Source: Modicisalibacter sp049808615
GTDB taxonomy: Bacteria > Pseudomonadota > Gammaproteobacteria > Pseudomonadales > Halomonadaceae
DNA length: 18,639 nt
Assembly: GCF_049808615.1 (NCBI RefSeq)
Contig: NZ_JBNCAN010000039.1
Span: forward strand, 1 to 18,639
Direction of reading: 5' to 3'
Shown here: in pieces, positions 7,322-14,821 of the stretch
Layout: every line of letters starts with the position of its first letter
Numbering within the stretch: the first letter of the stretch is position 1
The notes under the pieces: generated by a model
The model's database searches: none
Seen by the model: the letters and a program-made list of their open reading frames with translations, nothing else
What the model was told of the DNA's origin: nothing
Program-made: the position numbers and the translations under genes

Positions 7322-9148
7322 TCAGTTCTTGTTGGCACGCTTGCGCTCGTTTTCCTTGAGATGCTTCTTGCGCAAGCGGATATGGTTCGGGGTGACTTCG
7401 ACCAGCTCGTCGTCATCGAGAAACTCGATGGCCTGCTCCAGCGAGAATCTCACCGGCGGGGTCAGCACGATGTTCTCGTCGTTGCCCGAGGCGCGCATGT
7501 TGTCGAGCTTCTTGCCCTTGGTGGGATTGACCGTCATATCGCTGGCGCGGTTGTTGATCCCGATCAGCATGCCCTCGTAGACCTCAGTGCCGTGATCGAC
7601 GATCAGCTTGCCGCGCTCCTGCAGGGTGTATAGCGCGTAGGCCAGCGCCTTGCCATCGACCATCGACACCAGTACGCCATTGCGTCTTTCGATGGAGGCG
7701 TCGGGCTTGAGCGGGCCATAGTGATCGAAACGGCTGGTGAGAATGCCGGTACCGGAGGTCAGGGTCAGGAACTGGCCGCGAAAACCGATCAGTCCACGAG
7801 CGGGAATGATGAAGTCCAGGCGCACGCGGCCCTTGCCGTCCGGGTTCATGTTGGTCAACTCGCCCTTGCGATAGCCGAGCTCTTCCATGATGGCGCCCTG
7901 GTGCTGTTCTTCGCAGTCGATGATGACTTCTTCGTAGGGTTCCTGTTTGGTGCCGTCGATCTCGCGGATGATGACCTCGGGGCGGCCCACGGCCAGCTCA
8001 TAGCCTTCGCGACGCATGGTTTCGATCAGCACCGAGAGGTGCAGCTCGCCCCGCCCGGAGACCTTGAACTTTTCCGGTGAGTCGCCCTGCTCGACGCGCA
8101 GCGCGACATTGTGGATCAGTTCCTGATCGAGCCGGTCCTTGATGTTGCGGCTGGTGACGTACTTGCCGTCACGACCGGCGAAGGGCGAGTCGTTGACCTG
8201 AAAGGTCATGGAGACGGTGGGCTCATCGATGGTCAGTGCCGGGAGCGCTTCCGGTGCCGCCGGATCGCACAGGGTATCGGAGATCGCCAGGTCGTCGATG
8301 CCGGTGATACAGATGATATCGCCGGCATCGGCCTGTTCGGTCTGCACACGCTCGAGCCCCATGTGCGTCATTACCTGGCCGATTTTGCCCTTGCGAGTGT
8401 CGCCGTGCCGAGAAATCACGCTGACCTGCTGGCCGGGGCGTACATTGCCGCGCTTGATACGGCCCAGGCCGATAACGCCCACGTAGCTGTTGTAGTCGAG
8501 TGCCGAGATCTGCATCTGAAAGGTGCCGTCACGCTCGACCTTGGGCGGTTCGACGATATCGACGATGGCCTGGAACATGGGGGTCATGTCGTCGGCGAGC
8601 TGCTCCGGCTCCGGGCCAGCGATACCGTTCAATGCGGAGCAGTAGATGATCGGGAAGTCGAGTTGCTCGTCACTGGCCCCCAGGTTGTCGAACAGGTCGA
8701 AGATCTGATCGATGACCCAATCCGGCCGCGCGCCGGGGCGATCGATCTTGTTGACCACCACGATCGGCTTCAGGCCTTGATCGAAGGCTTTCTGGGTGAC
8801 GAAGCGAGTCTGCGGCATGGGGCCGTCGACGGCATCGACCAGGAGCAGCACCGAGTCGACCATCGACATCACACGCTCGACCTCGCCCCCAAAATCGGCG
8901 TGGCCGGGGGTGTCGACGATGTTGATGTGATAAACCTGTTCGTCAGGTGCCTGCCAGCGGATCGCCGTGTTCTTCGCCAGGATGGTGATACCACGCTCCT
9001 TCTCCTGGTCGTTGGAGTCCATGATGCGCTCCTGACCTTCGGTCTTGCGATCCAGAGTACCGGACTGACTCAAAAGCTTGTCGACCAGGGTGGTCTTGCC
9101 GTGGTCGACGTGAGCAATGATGGCAATGTTGCGAAGTTTCTCGATCAC
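7322..9148 (-). CDS. typA: Ribosome-associated translational GTPase TypA/BipA
   Basis: A 608-residue translational GTPase that binds 70S ribosomes and assists large-subunit assembly and stress or cold adaptation. It has the normal family length. The G domain carries AHVDHGKTT (12-20), ERGITI (51-56), DTPGH (79-83) and NKID (133-136), with SALNG for G5. EF-G-like domains III and V follow, and the C-terminal TypA-specific domain includes RLDFIIPARGLIGFRGQFLT and a lysine/arginine-rich end. The start codon is GTG at 9148 with AGGA upstream, giving the usual IEKLRNIAIIAHVDHGK N-terminus. A TATAAT on the minus strand at 9184-9179 would start a short leader. The gene is followed by a strong terminator and is probably transcribed alone. 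Confidence 0.97.
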   Translation of the reverse strand: MIEKLRNIAIIAHVDHGKTTLVDKLLSQSGTLDRKTEGQERIMDSNDQEKERGITILAKNTAIRWQAPDEQVYHINIVDTPGHADFGGEVERVMSMVDSVLLLVDAVDGPMPQTRFVTQKAFDQGLKPIVVVNKIDRPGARPDWVIDQIFDLFDNLGASDEQLDFPIIYCSALNGIAGPEPEQLADDMTPMFQAIVDIVEPPKVERDGTFQMQISALDYNSYVGVIGLGRIKRGNVRPGQQVSVISRHGDTRKGKIGQVMTHMGLERVQTEQADAGDIICITGIDDLAISDTLCDPAAPEALPALTIDEPTVSMTFQVNDSPFAGRDGKYVTSRNIKDRLDQELIHNVALRVEQGDSPEKFKVSGRGELHLSVLIETMRREGYELAVGRPEVIIREIDGTKQEPYEEVIIDCEEQHQGAIMEELGYRKGELTNMNPDGKGRVRLDFIIPARGLIGFRGQFLTLTSGTGILTSRFDHYGPLKPDASIERRNGVLVSMVDGKALAYALYTLQERGKLIVDHGTEVYEGMLIGINNRASDMTVNPTKGKKLDNMRASGNDENIVLTPPVRFSLEQAIEFLDDDELVEVTPNHIRLRKKHLKENERKRANKN

Positions 9149-9178
9149 GACGGGATCCTGCTGGGAAATAGGGGGCGC

Positions 9179-9184
9179 ATTATA
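9179..9184 (-). promoter_or_regulatory. typA: Candidate typA -10 element
   Basis: A perfect TATAAT on the minus strand, about 31 bases before the GTG start of typA. No convincing -35 hexamer is seen 16-18 bp upstream, so this is a tentative assignment. Confidence 0.4.
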
Positions 9185-9244
9185 GTGGCTAGCGGTGCCC
9201 GACGGCTACCTTATCCCACGGATTTTGCCGGCTGGAGCTGATCT

Positions 9245-10234
9245 TCAACGATAGCCGAACAGATAATCGAATAGTCGTCCCGGGCTTTGGGCGATCGGCT
9301 GACTGAGGGGAATCCGTGGTAAAACCAAGGTATCGCTGTGCCGAGTCAGCCAGCCCCCGGTGTCGAGTAGCGCCGTCGTGACGCCGCATCGTTGAAGCAC
9401 TTGTTGCGCGGTCAAGGACGGTGGTTTGCCGGTGCAGGTGATCGCCGTCAGCGGTTCACGACAAAGCTGAGCCAGGGTCTTACGCGAGCGGCGCATCTGC
9501 TGGCGGAGCAGGTTGTCATCTTGCCCATCAAAGCGAAGTCCGCCGGCACCGAAACGGCATAAGCCCCCGCTTTCCAGGCGGCGCGCACTGAACGGGTCGA
9601 TCGGTTGCAGTGAATGATCGAGGATATCCAGTAGGTGTTCGCCGATCTCGGACAGGCGCCGCGAGTCGGCATGTTCAAGCTGCAGGAAGTAGTTCAACAG
9701 CGCACGGCTGTAGGCGTTGTCGGGATGCTTGGGGGGCATGGGCGGCAGGGGCAATCCTGTGTCGCCCAGAGCGTCACGAATCCGCTCGGGAAGGTGTCGT
9801 CGCCACAAGCCGTCGCCGATCAGCACACGCCATAGGCCTGTGTCTTCGAGGGGAGTCGAGGTAACAAAGATGCTCGCCGGAATGGCGTAATGGTCGAGCA
9901 GGTTCGTGGCGTTGTCGATGTCATGACGCCATGGGGTGTCGAGGGTCAGGCCAATGCAGGGGTGCATCTCGAAGTGGGGCGTGAGTGCGGTGGCGAGATT
10001 GACCGGGCGGGCGATATCGTTCAATGCGATGAGCAAGTGCTCGAAACTTGATGGACCCAGACACCAAGGGGCGCAATGCGGCAAGCGCGCCTCGTCCTCG
10101 TTGGCAAGTACCCGGGGCAATCGCAACAGCGCTCGTTGCCCGCGCTCACCACCCGCGAGCGTGCGTCGCCAATGACCGCGTAGGCGCTGTGCTAAATCCT
10201 GTGCCATGTTGTGTGTAAAGCTCAGGGCGCTCAC
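9245..10234 (-). CDS. Polysaccharide deacetylase-like (NodB fold) protein lacking catalytic residues
   Basis: A 329-residue protein whose outline follows NodB-type (CE4) deacetylases. It has GPSSFEHLLIALN (60-72), GLTLDTPW (95-102) followed by NATNLLDHYAIPASIFVTS (108-126), a late GLRFDGQDDNLLRQQMRRSRKTL segment, and VLPRIPL (304-310). In active enzymes the first motif reads TFDDG and the second has H(S/T)xxH as metal ligands. Here they read TLDTPW and FGAGGLRF, so the paired aspartate and both histidines are missing. It should therefore be non-enzymatic, or have a different role, unless another alignment rescues the residues. There is no signal peptide. It starts 4 bp after the glycosyltransferase-like gene, so the two are probably translationally coupled. 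Assignment to the fold rests on pattern recognition only. Confidence 0.72.
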   Translation of the reverse strand: MSALSFTHNMAQDLAQRLRGHWRRTLAGGERGQRALLRLPRVLANEDEARLPHCAPWCLGPSSFEHLLIALNDIARPVNLATALTPHFEMHPCIGLTLDTPWRHDIDNATNLLDHYAIPASIFVTSTPLEDTGLWRVLIGDGLWRRHLPERIRDALGDTGLPLPPMPPKHPDNAYSRALLNYFLQLEHADSRRLSEIGEHLLDILDHSLQPIDPFSARRLESGGLCRFGAGGLRFDGQDDNLLRQQMRRSRKTLAQLCREPLTAITCTGKPPSLTAQQVLQRCGVTTALLDTGGWLTRHSDTLVLPRIPLSQPIAQSPGRLFDYLFGYR

Positions 10235-10238
10235 TGGT

Positions 10239-10799
10239 TCACCCCGCTGCTCGGTTGCCTTCCGGCGTCTGATTCAGAACCCGGGCATGACAGGCGACAA
10301 GTCGTAATAGAAGATCGCTCTCGATGCCTTGTTCGCGTTCGACATCGAAGCCACCCACACGCTCGAACCACTGTCGTTTGACGCTCAGCGCCAATGTATC
10401 GCCAGTGGAATAGAGCAGGCGCGTCAACCAGGGAAGCTTTGAGGTGCCGATCACGGTCAGGGCGACGGCGTCCCAGGCGCGCTCGAGCATGGCCCGCTCC
10501 GACCAGGCCAGCCAGCCCTTGGGCAATTCCACCAGGGGATCGATGAAGACCAACGTAGTGGCTTGCGTATGGTGCGCGCAAGCATTGTAACGCTGCCCAC
10601 GTGTGCCGGCGGAGCGCTCAAGCAGTTGTGCATTATGGCGTTCGGCCAGCATGACATAGCGTGAACGCACCTTGTCGACGAGTACGATGATGTCAACAGG
10701 GCTATCGGTCGTATTGATTGCATGGGTAACGGCTTCCAGGCATCTATCGAGGCGTGCGTAGCCGCGCTGAGAGTCGATGATGATGCAAAAATGATTCAT
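10239..10799 (-). CDS. Short family-2 glycosyltransferase-like protein with altered active-site motifs
   Basis: A 186-residue protein resembling GT2 glycosyltransferases, especially the short group with a late GDxxLxVxRxxFExVGGF segment. Visible matches are the opening beta strand CIIIDSQRGYARLDRCLEAV, TRGQRYNACAHHTQATTLVFIDP (about 66-88) in the place of the nucleotide-sugar region, and STGDTLALSVKRQWFERVGGFD (131-152). The DxD metal motif expected near residue 87 reads FIDPLVEL, and the later ED dyad reads ESD (160-162), so transferase activity is doubtful. There is no signal peptide or membrane helix. It is the first gene of a two-gene unit with the deacetylase-like gene. The ribosome-binding site before 10799 is weak. 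Target and role are unknown. Confidence 0.65.
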   Translation of the reverse strand: MNHFCIIIDSQRGYARLDRCLEAVTHAINTTDSPVDIIVLVDKVRSRYVMLAERHNAQLLERSAGTRGQRYNACAHHTQATTLVFIDPLVELPKGWLAWSERAMLERAWDAVALTVIGTSKLPWLTRLLYSTGDTLALSVKRQWFERVGGFDVEREQGIESDLLLRLVACHARVLNQTPEGNRAAG

Positions 10800-11025
10800 T
10801 GTCAGGGTGACCCAATCCTATTGGCTGGCTGCTTGTCGCGGCGGTGACGTGGGGATTACTCGAGCCACTAATATCAGCCATGCATTCATGCGGTCACTCG
10901 CTTTAGCGGTGATCTTGGCGCTGTTTTTATGTAAATAAATAGTAGCCGTTGGTTTCAGAGCGTATCAATGCGTGGAGCGGCTGATTTCGATAGAGTCGGC
11001 GCATGGTTTTTTCACGTTTTGTCGG

Positions 11026-11053
11026 TTGAGTCCGTTAATCTTTGCTCGATAAT
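11026..11053 (+). promoter_or_regulatory. glnA: Candidate sigma70 promoter for glnA (glnAp1-like)
   Basis: TTGAGT (11026-11031) and GATAAT (11048-11053) are separated by 16 bp. The predicted start near 11060 lies just before the first NtrC-type site, so NtrC bound there could block this promoter, as at E. coli glnAp1. It would leave a leader of about 340 bases. Confidence 0.45.
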
Positions 11054-11072
11054 TCATGCTGCGCGTCTCAAA

Positions 11073-11089
11073 AGCACCATAATGGTGCA
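11073..11089. promoter_or_regulatory. NtrC-binding site 1 upstream of glnA
   Basis: AGCACCATAATGGTGCA is a near-perfect match to the NtrC dyad (TGCACY-N5-GGTGCA) and closely resembles the two strong sites upstream of E. coli glnA. Confidence 0.88.
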
Positions 11090-11103
11090 ACAAAGCAAGT
11101 ACA

Positions 11104-11120
11104 GGCTCTCACATGGTGCA
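11104..11120. promoter_or_regulatory. NtrC-binding site 2 upstream of glnA (one weak half)
   Basis: GGCTCTCACATGGTGCA has a perfect right half (GGTGCA) and a partial left half. Its centre lies 31 bp from that of site 1, about three helical turns, which suits cooperative NtrC binding on one face of the DNA. Confidence 0.65.
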
Positions 11121-11217
11121 CGATCCGCTATGGCAGAATTAAGAGCGGCTAAAATTATGCCTCGTAACGCCATGCGGCCTATTGAGCACACTGAGTTTTC
11201 GTTATTTTAGCAATTGG

Positions 11218-11230
11218 TATCAATGGTTTA
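11218..11230 (+). promoter_or_regulatory. IHF consensus site between NtrC sites and glnA promoter
   Basis: TATCAATGGTTTA matches the IHF consensus WATCAANNNNTTR at every fixed position. It lies between the NtrC sites and the sigma54 promoter in AT-rich DNA, where a bend would bring the enhancer to the promoter. Confidence 0.6.
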
Positions 11231-11258
11231 TGTCTTTTTTATATTATTCCGGCGTTTA

Positions 11259-11274
11259 TGGCACGCCTTTTGCC
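11259..11274 (+). promoter_or_regulatory. glnA: Sigma54 (-24/-12) promoter of glnA
   Basis: TGGCACG-CCTT-TTGCC matches the sigma54 consensus TGGCACG-N4-TTGCW except for the last base, with GG at 11260-11261 and GC at 11272-11273. Transcription should start near 11285, leaving a leader of about 116 bases. Confidence 0.88.
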
Positions 11275-11400
11275 CAGTCATTGGCAGCAAGTTGATCGAA
11301 AAGACCTGCCATGGGCAATAATGGTTCGGCATGCTACAACACTGCAGTTTGCGTCCATTTCTATCGATCCGCGCTTAACACTCACTCTGTGGAGAAAACC

Positions 11401-12810
11401 ATGTCAGAAAAGACTCTCGCCCTGATGGAAGAGCACGACATTCGCTGGGTTGATCTGCGCTTTACCGATACCCGGGGCAAAGAGCAGCACGTCACCATTC
11501 CCGCCAGCGCCGTCGACGATGAATTTTTCGAGAATGGTCAGATGTTCGACGGTTCCTCTATTTCTGGTTGGAAAGGAATCAACGAATCCGACATGATCCT
11601 GCGCCCGGAAGATGGTTCGGGTTTTCTTGACCCGTTTACCGAAGATGCCACCCTGGTATTACGCTGCGATATCATCGAGCCCGCCACCATGCAGGGCTAC
11701 GAGCGTGATCCGCGTTCCATTGCCAAGCGCGCCGAGGCGTATCTTGCCAGTACTGGGCTGGGCGATACCGCCTTCTTCGGCCCGGAACCGGAGTTCTTCA
11801 TCTTCGATGAGGTGCACTGGAAGAGCGATATCCAGGGCGCCATGTATCGTATTTCCTCTGAAGAGGGTGCTTGGGCCACGGATTCCACCAGCGTCGAGGG
11901 CGGCAACCTCGGCCATCGTCCGCGGGTCAAGGGCGGCTACTTCCCGGTCCCCCCGGTGGACTCCCATCACGACATTCGAAGCGCCATGTGCAACACCCTG
12001 GAGGCGATCGGTCAGTCGGTGGAGGTGCATCACCACGAGGTGGCCAATGCCGGCCAGAACGAAATCGGCGTGAAATTCAACACGCTGGTCAAGAAGGCCG
12101 ACGAAGTTCAGGAAATGAAGTACGTCATTCACAACGTGGCTCATGCCTACGGCAAGACGGCAACCTTCATGCCCAAGCCGCTGGTGGGAGACAACGGCTC
12201 CGGCATGCATATTCACCAATCCTTCTGGAAGGATGGCGAGAACATGTTCGCCGGTGACGAGTACGCCGGACTCTCCGAGATGGCGCTTTACTATATCGGG
12301 GGCGTCATCAAGCACGCTCGAGCCCTGAACGCCTTTACCAATCCGGCCACCAATTCCTACAAGCGTCTGGTACCGGGTTTCGAGGCGCCGGTAATGCTGG
12401 CCTACTCGGCACGCAATCGCAGTGCCTCGATTCGTATTCCCTACACCGCCAGCCCCAAAGGCAAGCGCGTTGAGACGCGTTTTCCGGACCCGGTCGCCAA
12501 TCCGTATCTCTCGTTTGCGGCGCTGTTGATGGCGGGTCTCGACGGCATCAAGAACAAGATCCATCCCGGTGACGCCATGGACAAGAATCTCTACGATCTG
12601 CCGCCAGAAGAGGGCAAGTCCGTGCCCACCGTGGCGACGAGTCTGGAACAGGCACTCGAGTCGCTGGACAAGGATCGCGCCTTCCTCACCGAGGGCGGGG
12701 TGTTCACCGACGACATGATTGATGCCTACATCGAGGTGATCGGTGAGGATGTCGAGCGACTGCGCATGGCGACACATCCTCTTGAGTTCGATATGTATTA
12801 CAGCTGTTGA
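11401..12810 (+). CDS. glnA: Type I glutamine synthetase
   Basis: A 469-residue GSI-beta glutamine synthetase, the ATP-dependent enzyme that makes glutamine from glutamate and ammonium and forms a cytoplasmic dodecamer. The length equals that of E. coli GlnA. Signatures include MFDGSSISGWKGINESDM near the N-terminus, FFGPEPEFFIFDEV, the ammonium/glutamate region HHHEVANAGQNEIGVKFNTL, KPLVGDNGSGMHIHQS, and NLYDLPPEE with Y398, the adenylylation site (Tyr397 in E. coli numbering). Control by GlnE adenylylation is therefore expected. The frame is open from 11311, but the ATG at 11401 has GGAG upstream and gives the canonical N-terminus. Transcription is probably NtrC- and sigma54-dependent. A strong terminator follows, with partial readthrough possible into the DUF4124 gene. 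Confidence 0.98.
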   Translation: MSEKTLALMEEHDIRWVDLRFTDTRGKEQHVTIPASAVDDEFFENGQMFDGSSISGWKGINESDMILRPEDGSGFLDPFTEDATLVLRCDIIEPATMQGYERDPRSIAKRAEAYLASTGLGDTAFFGPEPEFFIFDEVHWKSDIQGAMYRISSEEGAWATDSTSVEGGNLGHRPRVKGGYFPVPPVDSHHDIRSAMCNTLEAIGQSVEVHHHEVANAGQNEIGVKFNTLVKKADEVQEMKYVIHNVAHAYGKTATFMPKPLVGDNGSGMHIHQSFWKDGENMFAGDEYAGLSEMALYYIGGVIKHARALNAFTNPATNSYKRLVPGFEAPVMLAYSARNRSASIRIPYTASPKGKRVETRFPDPVANPYLSFAALLMAGLDGIKNKIHPGDAMDKNLYDLPPEEGKSVPTVATSLEQALESLDKDRAFLTEGGVFTDDMIDAYIEVIGEDVERLRMATHPLEFDMYYSC

Positions 12811-12850
12811 TTACAGTAGAGAGGGCTGCGGCCGATATAGCATAGACGCA

Positions 12851-12874
12851 GGGGCTCCCTCGGGAGCCCCTTTT
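12851..12874 (+). terminator. Rho-independent terminator after glnA
   Basis: GGGGCTCC pairs with GGAGCCCC around a CTCG loop and is followed by TTTT, 40 bases after the glnA stop. Confidence 0.9.
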
Positions 12875-12922
12875 CATTGAAATACAAGTCAATGCATGCG
12901 GCCATTACCCGAGGAAGTAGCC

Positions 12923-13543
12923 ATGAGGCATTTTCTATGGTGCATATTAATGTGTAGCCTGCCCTTGAATGGCCTCGAGGCGGCCACGGTTTATCGCAGC
13001 GTCGATGACCAGGGCAACATCGTGTTCACCGATACCCCCCGGGAAAACAGCCAACGCCTCAAGCTACAGCCCCTCACGGTCGTGCCTTCACGGGAAGCGG
13101 TCTCACCCGAGATATTGAAGATTTCCCCCAAGAGGGCATCAGGCAAGGATGTTTCCCCGCGTCCCTCGCGCAGCGTTGCGGGCCCTTTCATGCCCTATTC
13201 CACCTTCAGGATTCTCTCGCCGGAGGATGGCTATACGCTACAGACCGGTTATGCCGGCGATCTTGTCGTCGATATCGATGTCGAGCCCGCGCTACGCAAG
13301 GATCATCGTATTCGACTGCTGGTGGATGGCGACATCAGCCAGTCGGCAATGCACACCCAGGCCTTCATCCTCAATAATCTGAATCGAGGCGAGCACACCT
13401 TGCTCGCTGAGTTGCTGGATGCCCAGGGCAAGGTGCGCCATCGCAGCGATCCGGTGACGCTGTATGTGCATCGTGCCAGCGTCAATCTGCCTTCTAACCC
13501 GAACAACCCAGCAGGGCGCCCTCCCGGTCAGACGGGCAACTGA
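12923..13543 (+). CDS. DUF4124-domain exported protein between glnA and ntrB
   Basis: A 206-residue protein with a signal peptide (MRHFLWCILMCSLPLNGLEA, cleavage at about residue 20-21). A DUF4124 domain follows with its usual VYRSVDDQGNIVFTDTP pattern. A basic, proline-rich linker leads to a beta-rich domain from about residue 90 (FRILSPEDGYTL ... LLAELLDAQGKVRHRSDPVTLYVHR) that looks like an immunoglobulin or fibronectin-type fold. The tail is rich in proline, glycine and asparagine. It is probably periplasmic. The ATG at 12923 is chosen over the in-frame ATG at 12896 because AGGAAG lies just upstream and the signal peptide then begins correctly. A gene of this kind sits between glnA and ntrB in Pseudomonas and relatives; its function is unknown. 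Confidence 0.88.
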   Translation: MRHFLWCILMCSLPLNGLEAATVYRSVDDQGNIVFTDTPRENSQRLKLQPLTVVPSREAVSPEILKISPKRASGKDVSPRPSRSVAGPFMPYSTFRILSPEDGYTLQTGYAGDLVVDIDVEPALRKDHRIRLLVDGDISQSAMHTQAFILNNLNRGEHTLLAELLDAQGKVRHRSDPVTLYVHRASVNLPSNPNNPAGRPPGQTGN

Positions 13544-13608
13544 GCGTCAACGATTGGCGAGTGCTCCCTTCTGGGTGTTTTCAAGAGACTCGGCACGCAG
13601 GCCAGGCA

Positions 13609-13625
13609 TGCGCCATAATGGTGCA
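13609..13625. promoter_or_regulatory. NtrC-binding site upstream of ntrBC
   Basis: TGCGCCATAATGGTGCA differs from the strong glnA site at only two positions. It lies about 120 bp before ntrB, so NtrC probably controls its own operon. An AATAAT overlaps its right edge and could be a -10 element repressed by NtrC. Confidence 0.82.
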
Positions 13626-13678
13626 ATAATCTGGCGCGTCGATATCCAAGGGCATGATCACTCCTGCCATCGTCGAGA

Positions 13679-13694
13679 TGGTGCAGTTCTTGCA
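13679..13694 (+). promoter_or_regulatory. Candidate sigma54 promoter of ntrBC
   Basis: TGGTGCA-GTTC-TTGCA keeps the essential GG (13680-13681) and GC (13692-13693) at the same 12-bp register as the glnA promoter, and has a perfect TTGCA. The -24 element departs from TGGCAC at two bases. The predicted start near 13705 would put the NtrC site at about -88. Confidence 0.45.
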
Positions 13695-13732
13695 AGATTC
13701 ATGTGCATGCATGCTCTTCATGGGATCATCTT

Positions 13733-14821
13733 ATGTACCAACGTTTATTGGAACATTTGACGACGGCCGTCTTGACGCTGGATAGGACGCTCAGGGTACG
13801 CTGGATGAACCCCGCTGCCGAGGCGTTGCTCGCGACAAGCCTGGGCCGAGTACAAGGAACGCGGCTCGAGAGTCTGGAAGGTGAAAATGCCGGGGTGGCC
13901 GATGTGCTGGCCAAGGCACTCAAGGCTTTTCATCCGTTTACCCAGCGTGAAGCGAAGTTGGTATTGGCCGGTGGTGACGTCATTACCGTCGACTTCACCG
14001 TCACTCCCGTGAGCGACAACGAATTGCTGCTGGAGATCGAGCCTCGGGATCGCTTGTTGAAAATATCCCGGGAAGAGTCGTTGATCGCTCGCCAGAAGAC
14101 CGTCAAGGTGCTGTCTCGTGGGTTGGCCCATGAGATCAAGAATCCTCTGGGCGGCATCCGCGGAGCAGCTCAGCTGCTCGAGCGTGATCTATCGGATCCG
14201 GCCCTCACGGAATATACCCGGGTGATCGTCGAGGAAGTGGATCGCTTGCGTGACCTGGTCGATCGTATGCTGGGCCCCCATCATCCATGCCGACATGAGT
14301 CTCTGAATATTCATCAGGTACTGGAGCGAGTGCGGACCTTGCTTCTGGCCGAACATCCGCGCATCGACTATGTGCGTGACTACGATCCCAGCCTGCCGGA
14401 ACTGATCGGTGACGAGGCTCAACTGATCCAGGCGGTGCTCAATGTGGCGCTCAACGCGGTGCAAGTCATGGAAGGCGGCAATACCGAAGCGCCACGGCTG
14501 ATACTGCGCACTCGGGCGCGCCGGCAATTCACCCTGGGGGGCGAGCGACACCGGCTGGTGTGCGAGATCGCCGTGATCGATAACGGCCCCGGCATTCCCG
14601 AGCGGCTGCGCGATACGCTGTTCTATCCGATGGTATCCGGACGCGACGAAGGCAGCGGTCTGGGCCTGGCCATTGCCCAGTCGATCCTGCAACAGCACCA
14701 AGGGTTGATCGAAAGCGACTCCGAGCCCGGTCATACCCAGTTTCGTCTGTTGATACCTCTGGAAATATCCTGCTCCCGATCCACCAGGAACCACTTCCCT
14801 CAGCCTCCGGAGGCCCCATGA
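13733..14821 (+). CDS. ntrB: Nitrogen sensor histidine kinase NtrB (GlnL)
   Basis: A 362-residue cytosolic histidine kinase/phosphatase that, together with PII, sets the phosphorylation state of NtrC. A PAS-like domain covers about 1-110 (TTAVLTLDRTLRVRWMNPAA). The H-box RGLAHEIKNPLGG has the phospho-accepting H133. The N-box NVALNAVQVM, G1 DNGPGIPE (about 283-290) and GSGLGLAIAQ (about 307-316) complete the ATPase domain. There are no membrane segments, as expected for NtrB. The start at 13733 fits the predicted transcript and gives a normal NtrB N-terminus; a GTG at 13703 also lies in frame but would fall at or before the predicted start site. The stop overlaps the ntrC start (ATGA), indicating translational coupling. 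Confidence 0.96.
   Translation: MYQRLLEHLTTAVLTLDRTLRVRWMNPAAEALLATSLGRVQGTRLESLEGENAGVADVLAKALKAFHPFTQREAKLVLAGGDVITVDFTVTPVSDNELLLEIEPRDRLLKISREESLIARQKTVKVLSRGLAHEIKNPLGGIRGAAQLLERDLSDPALTEYTRVIVEEVDRLRDLVDRMLGPHHPCRHESLNIHQVLERVRTLLLAEHPRIDYVRDYDPSLPELIGDEAQLIQAVLNVALNAVQVMEGGNTEAPRLILRTRARRQFTLGGERHRLVCEIAVIDNGPGIPERLRDTLFYPMVSGRDEGSGLGLAIAQSILQQHQGLIESDSEPGHTQFRLLIPLEISCSRSTRNHFPQPPEAP

Larger units (their letters stand above)
10800..11400. other. Intergenic control region between the glycosyltransferase-like gene and glnA
   Basis: About 600 bp without a convincing gene. The right-hand part, from about 11026, contains the glnA control elements listed separately. The left part (10800-11025) must hold the promoter of the leftward two-gene unit, but no clear -35/-10 pair stands out there. 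An open frame at 10968-11210 crosses the NtrC sites and resembles no known protein. Confidence 0.8.

Noticed and set aside
8111..9241. 376-residue open frame antisense to typA
   Set aside because: It is the mirror frame of a highly conserved GTPase gene; long antisense frames are expected in GC-rich coding DNA.
10968..11210. 80-residue open frame upstream of glnA
   Set aside because: It runs through the NtrC sites, has no good ribosome-binding site and no recognisable protein pattern.
11659..12777. 372-residue open frame antisense to glnA
   Set aside because: A mirror frame of glutamine synthetase, without any family signature of its own.
13702..13714. Alternating purine-pyrimidine stretch TGTGCATGCATGC before ntrB
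   Set aside because: It contains a perfect 10-bp palindrome, but it is short and isolated, and no function can be supported.
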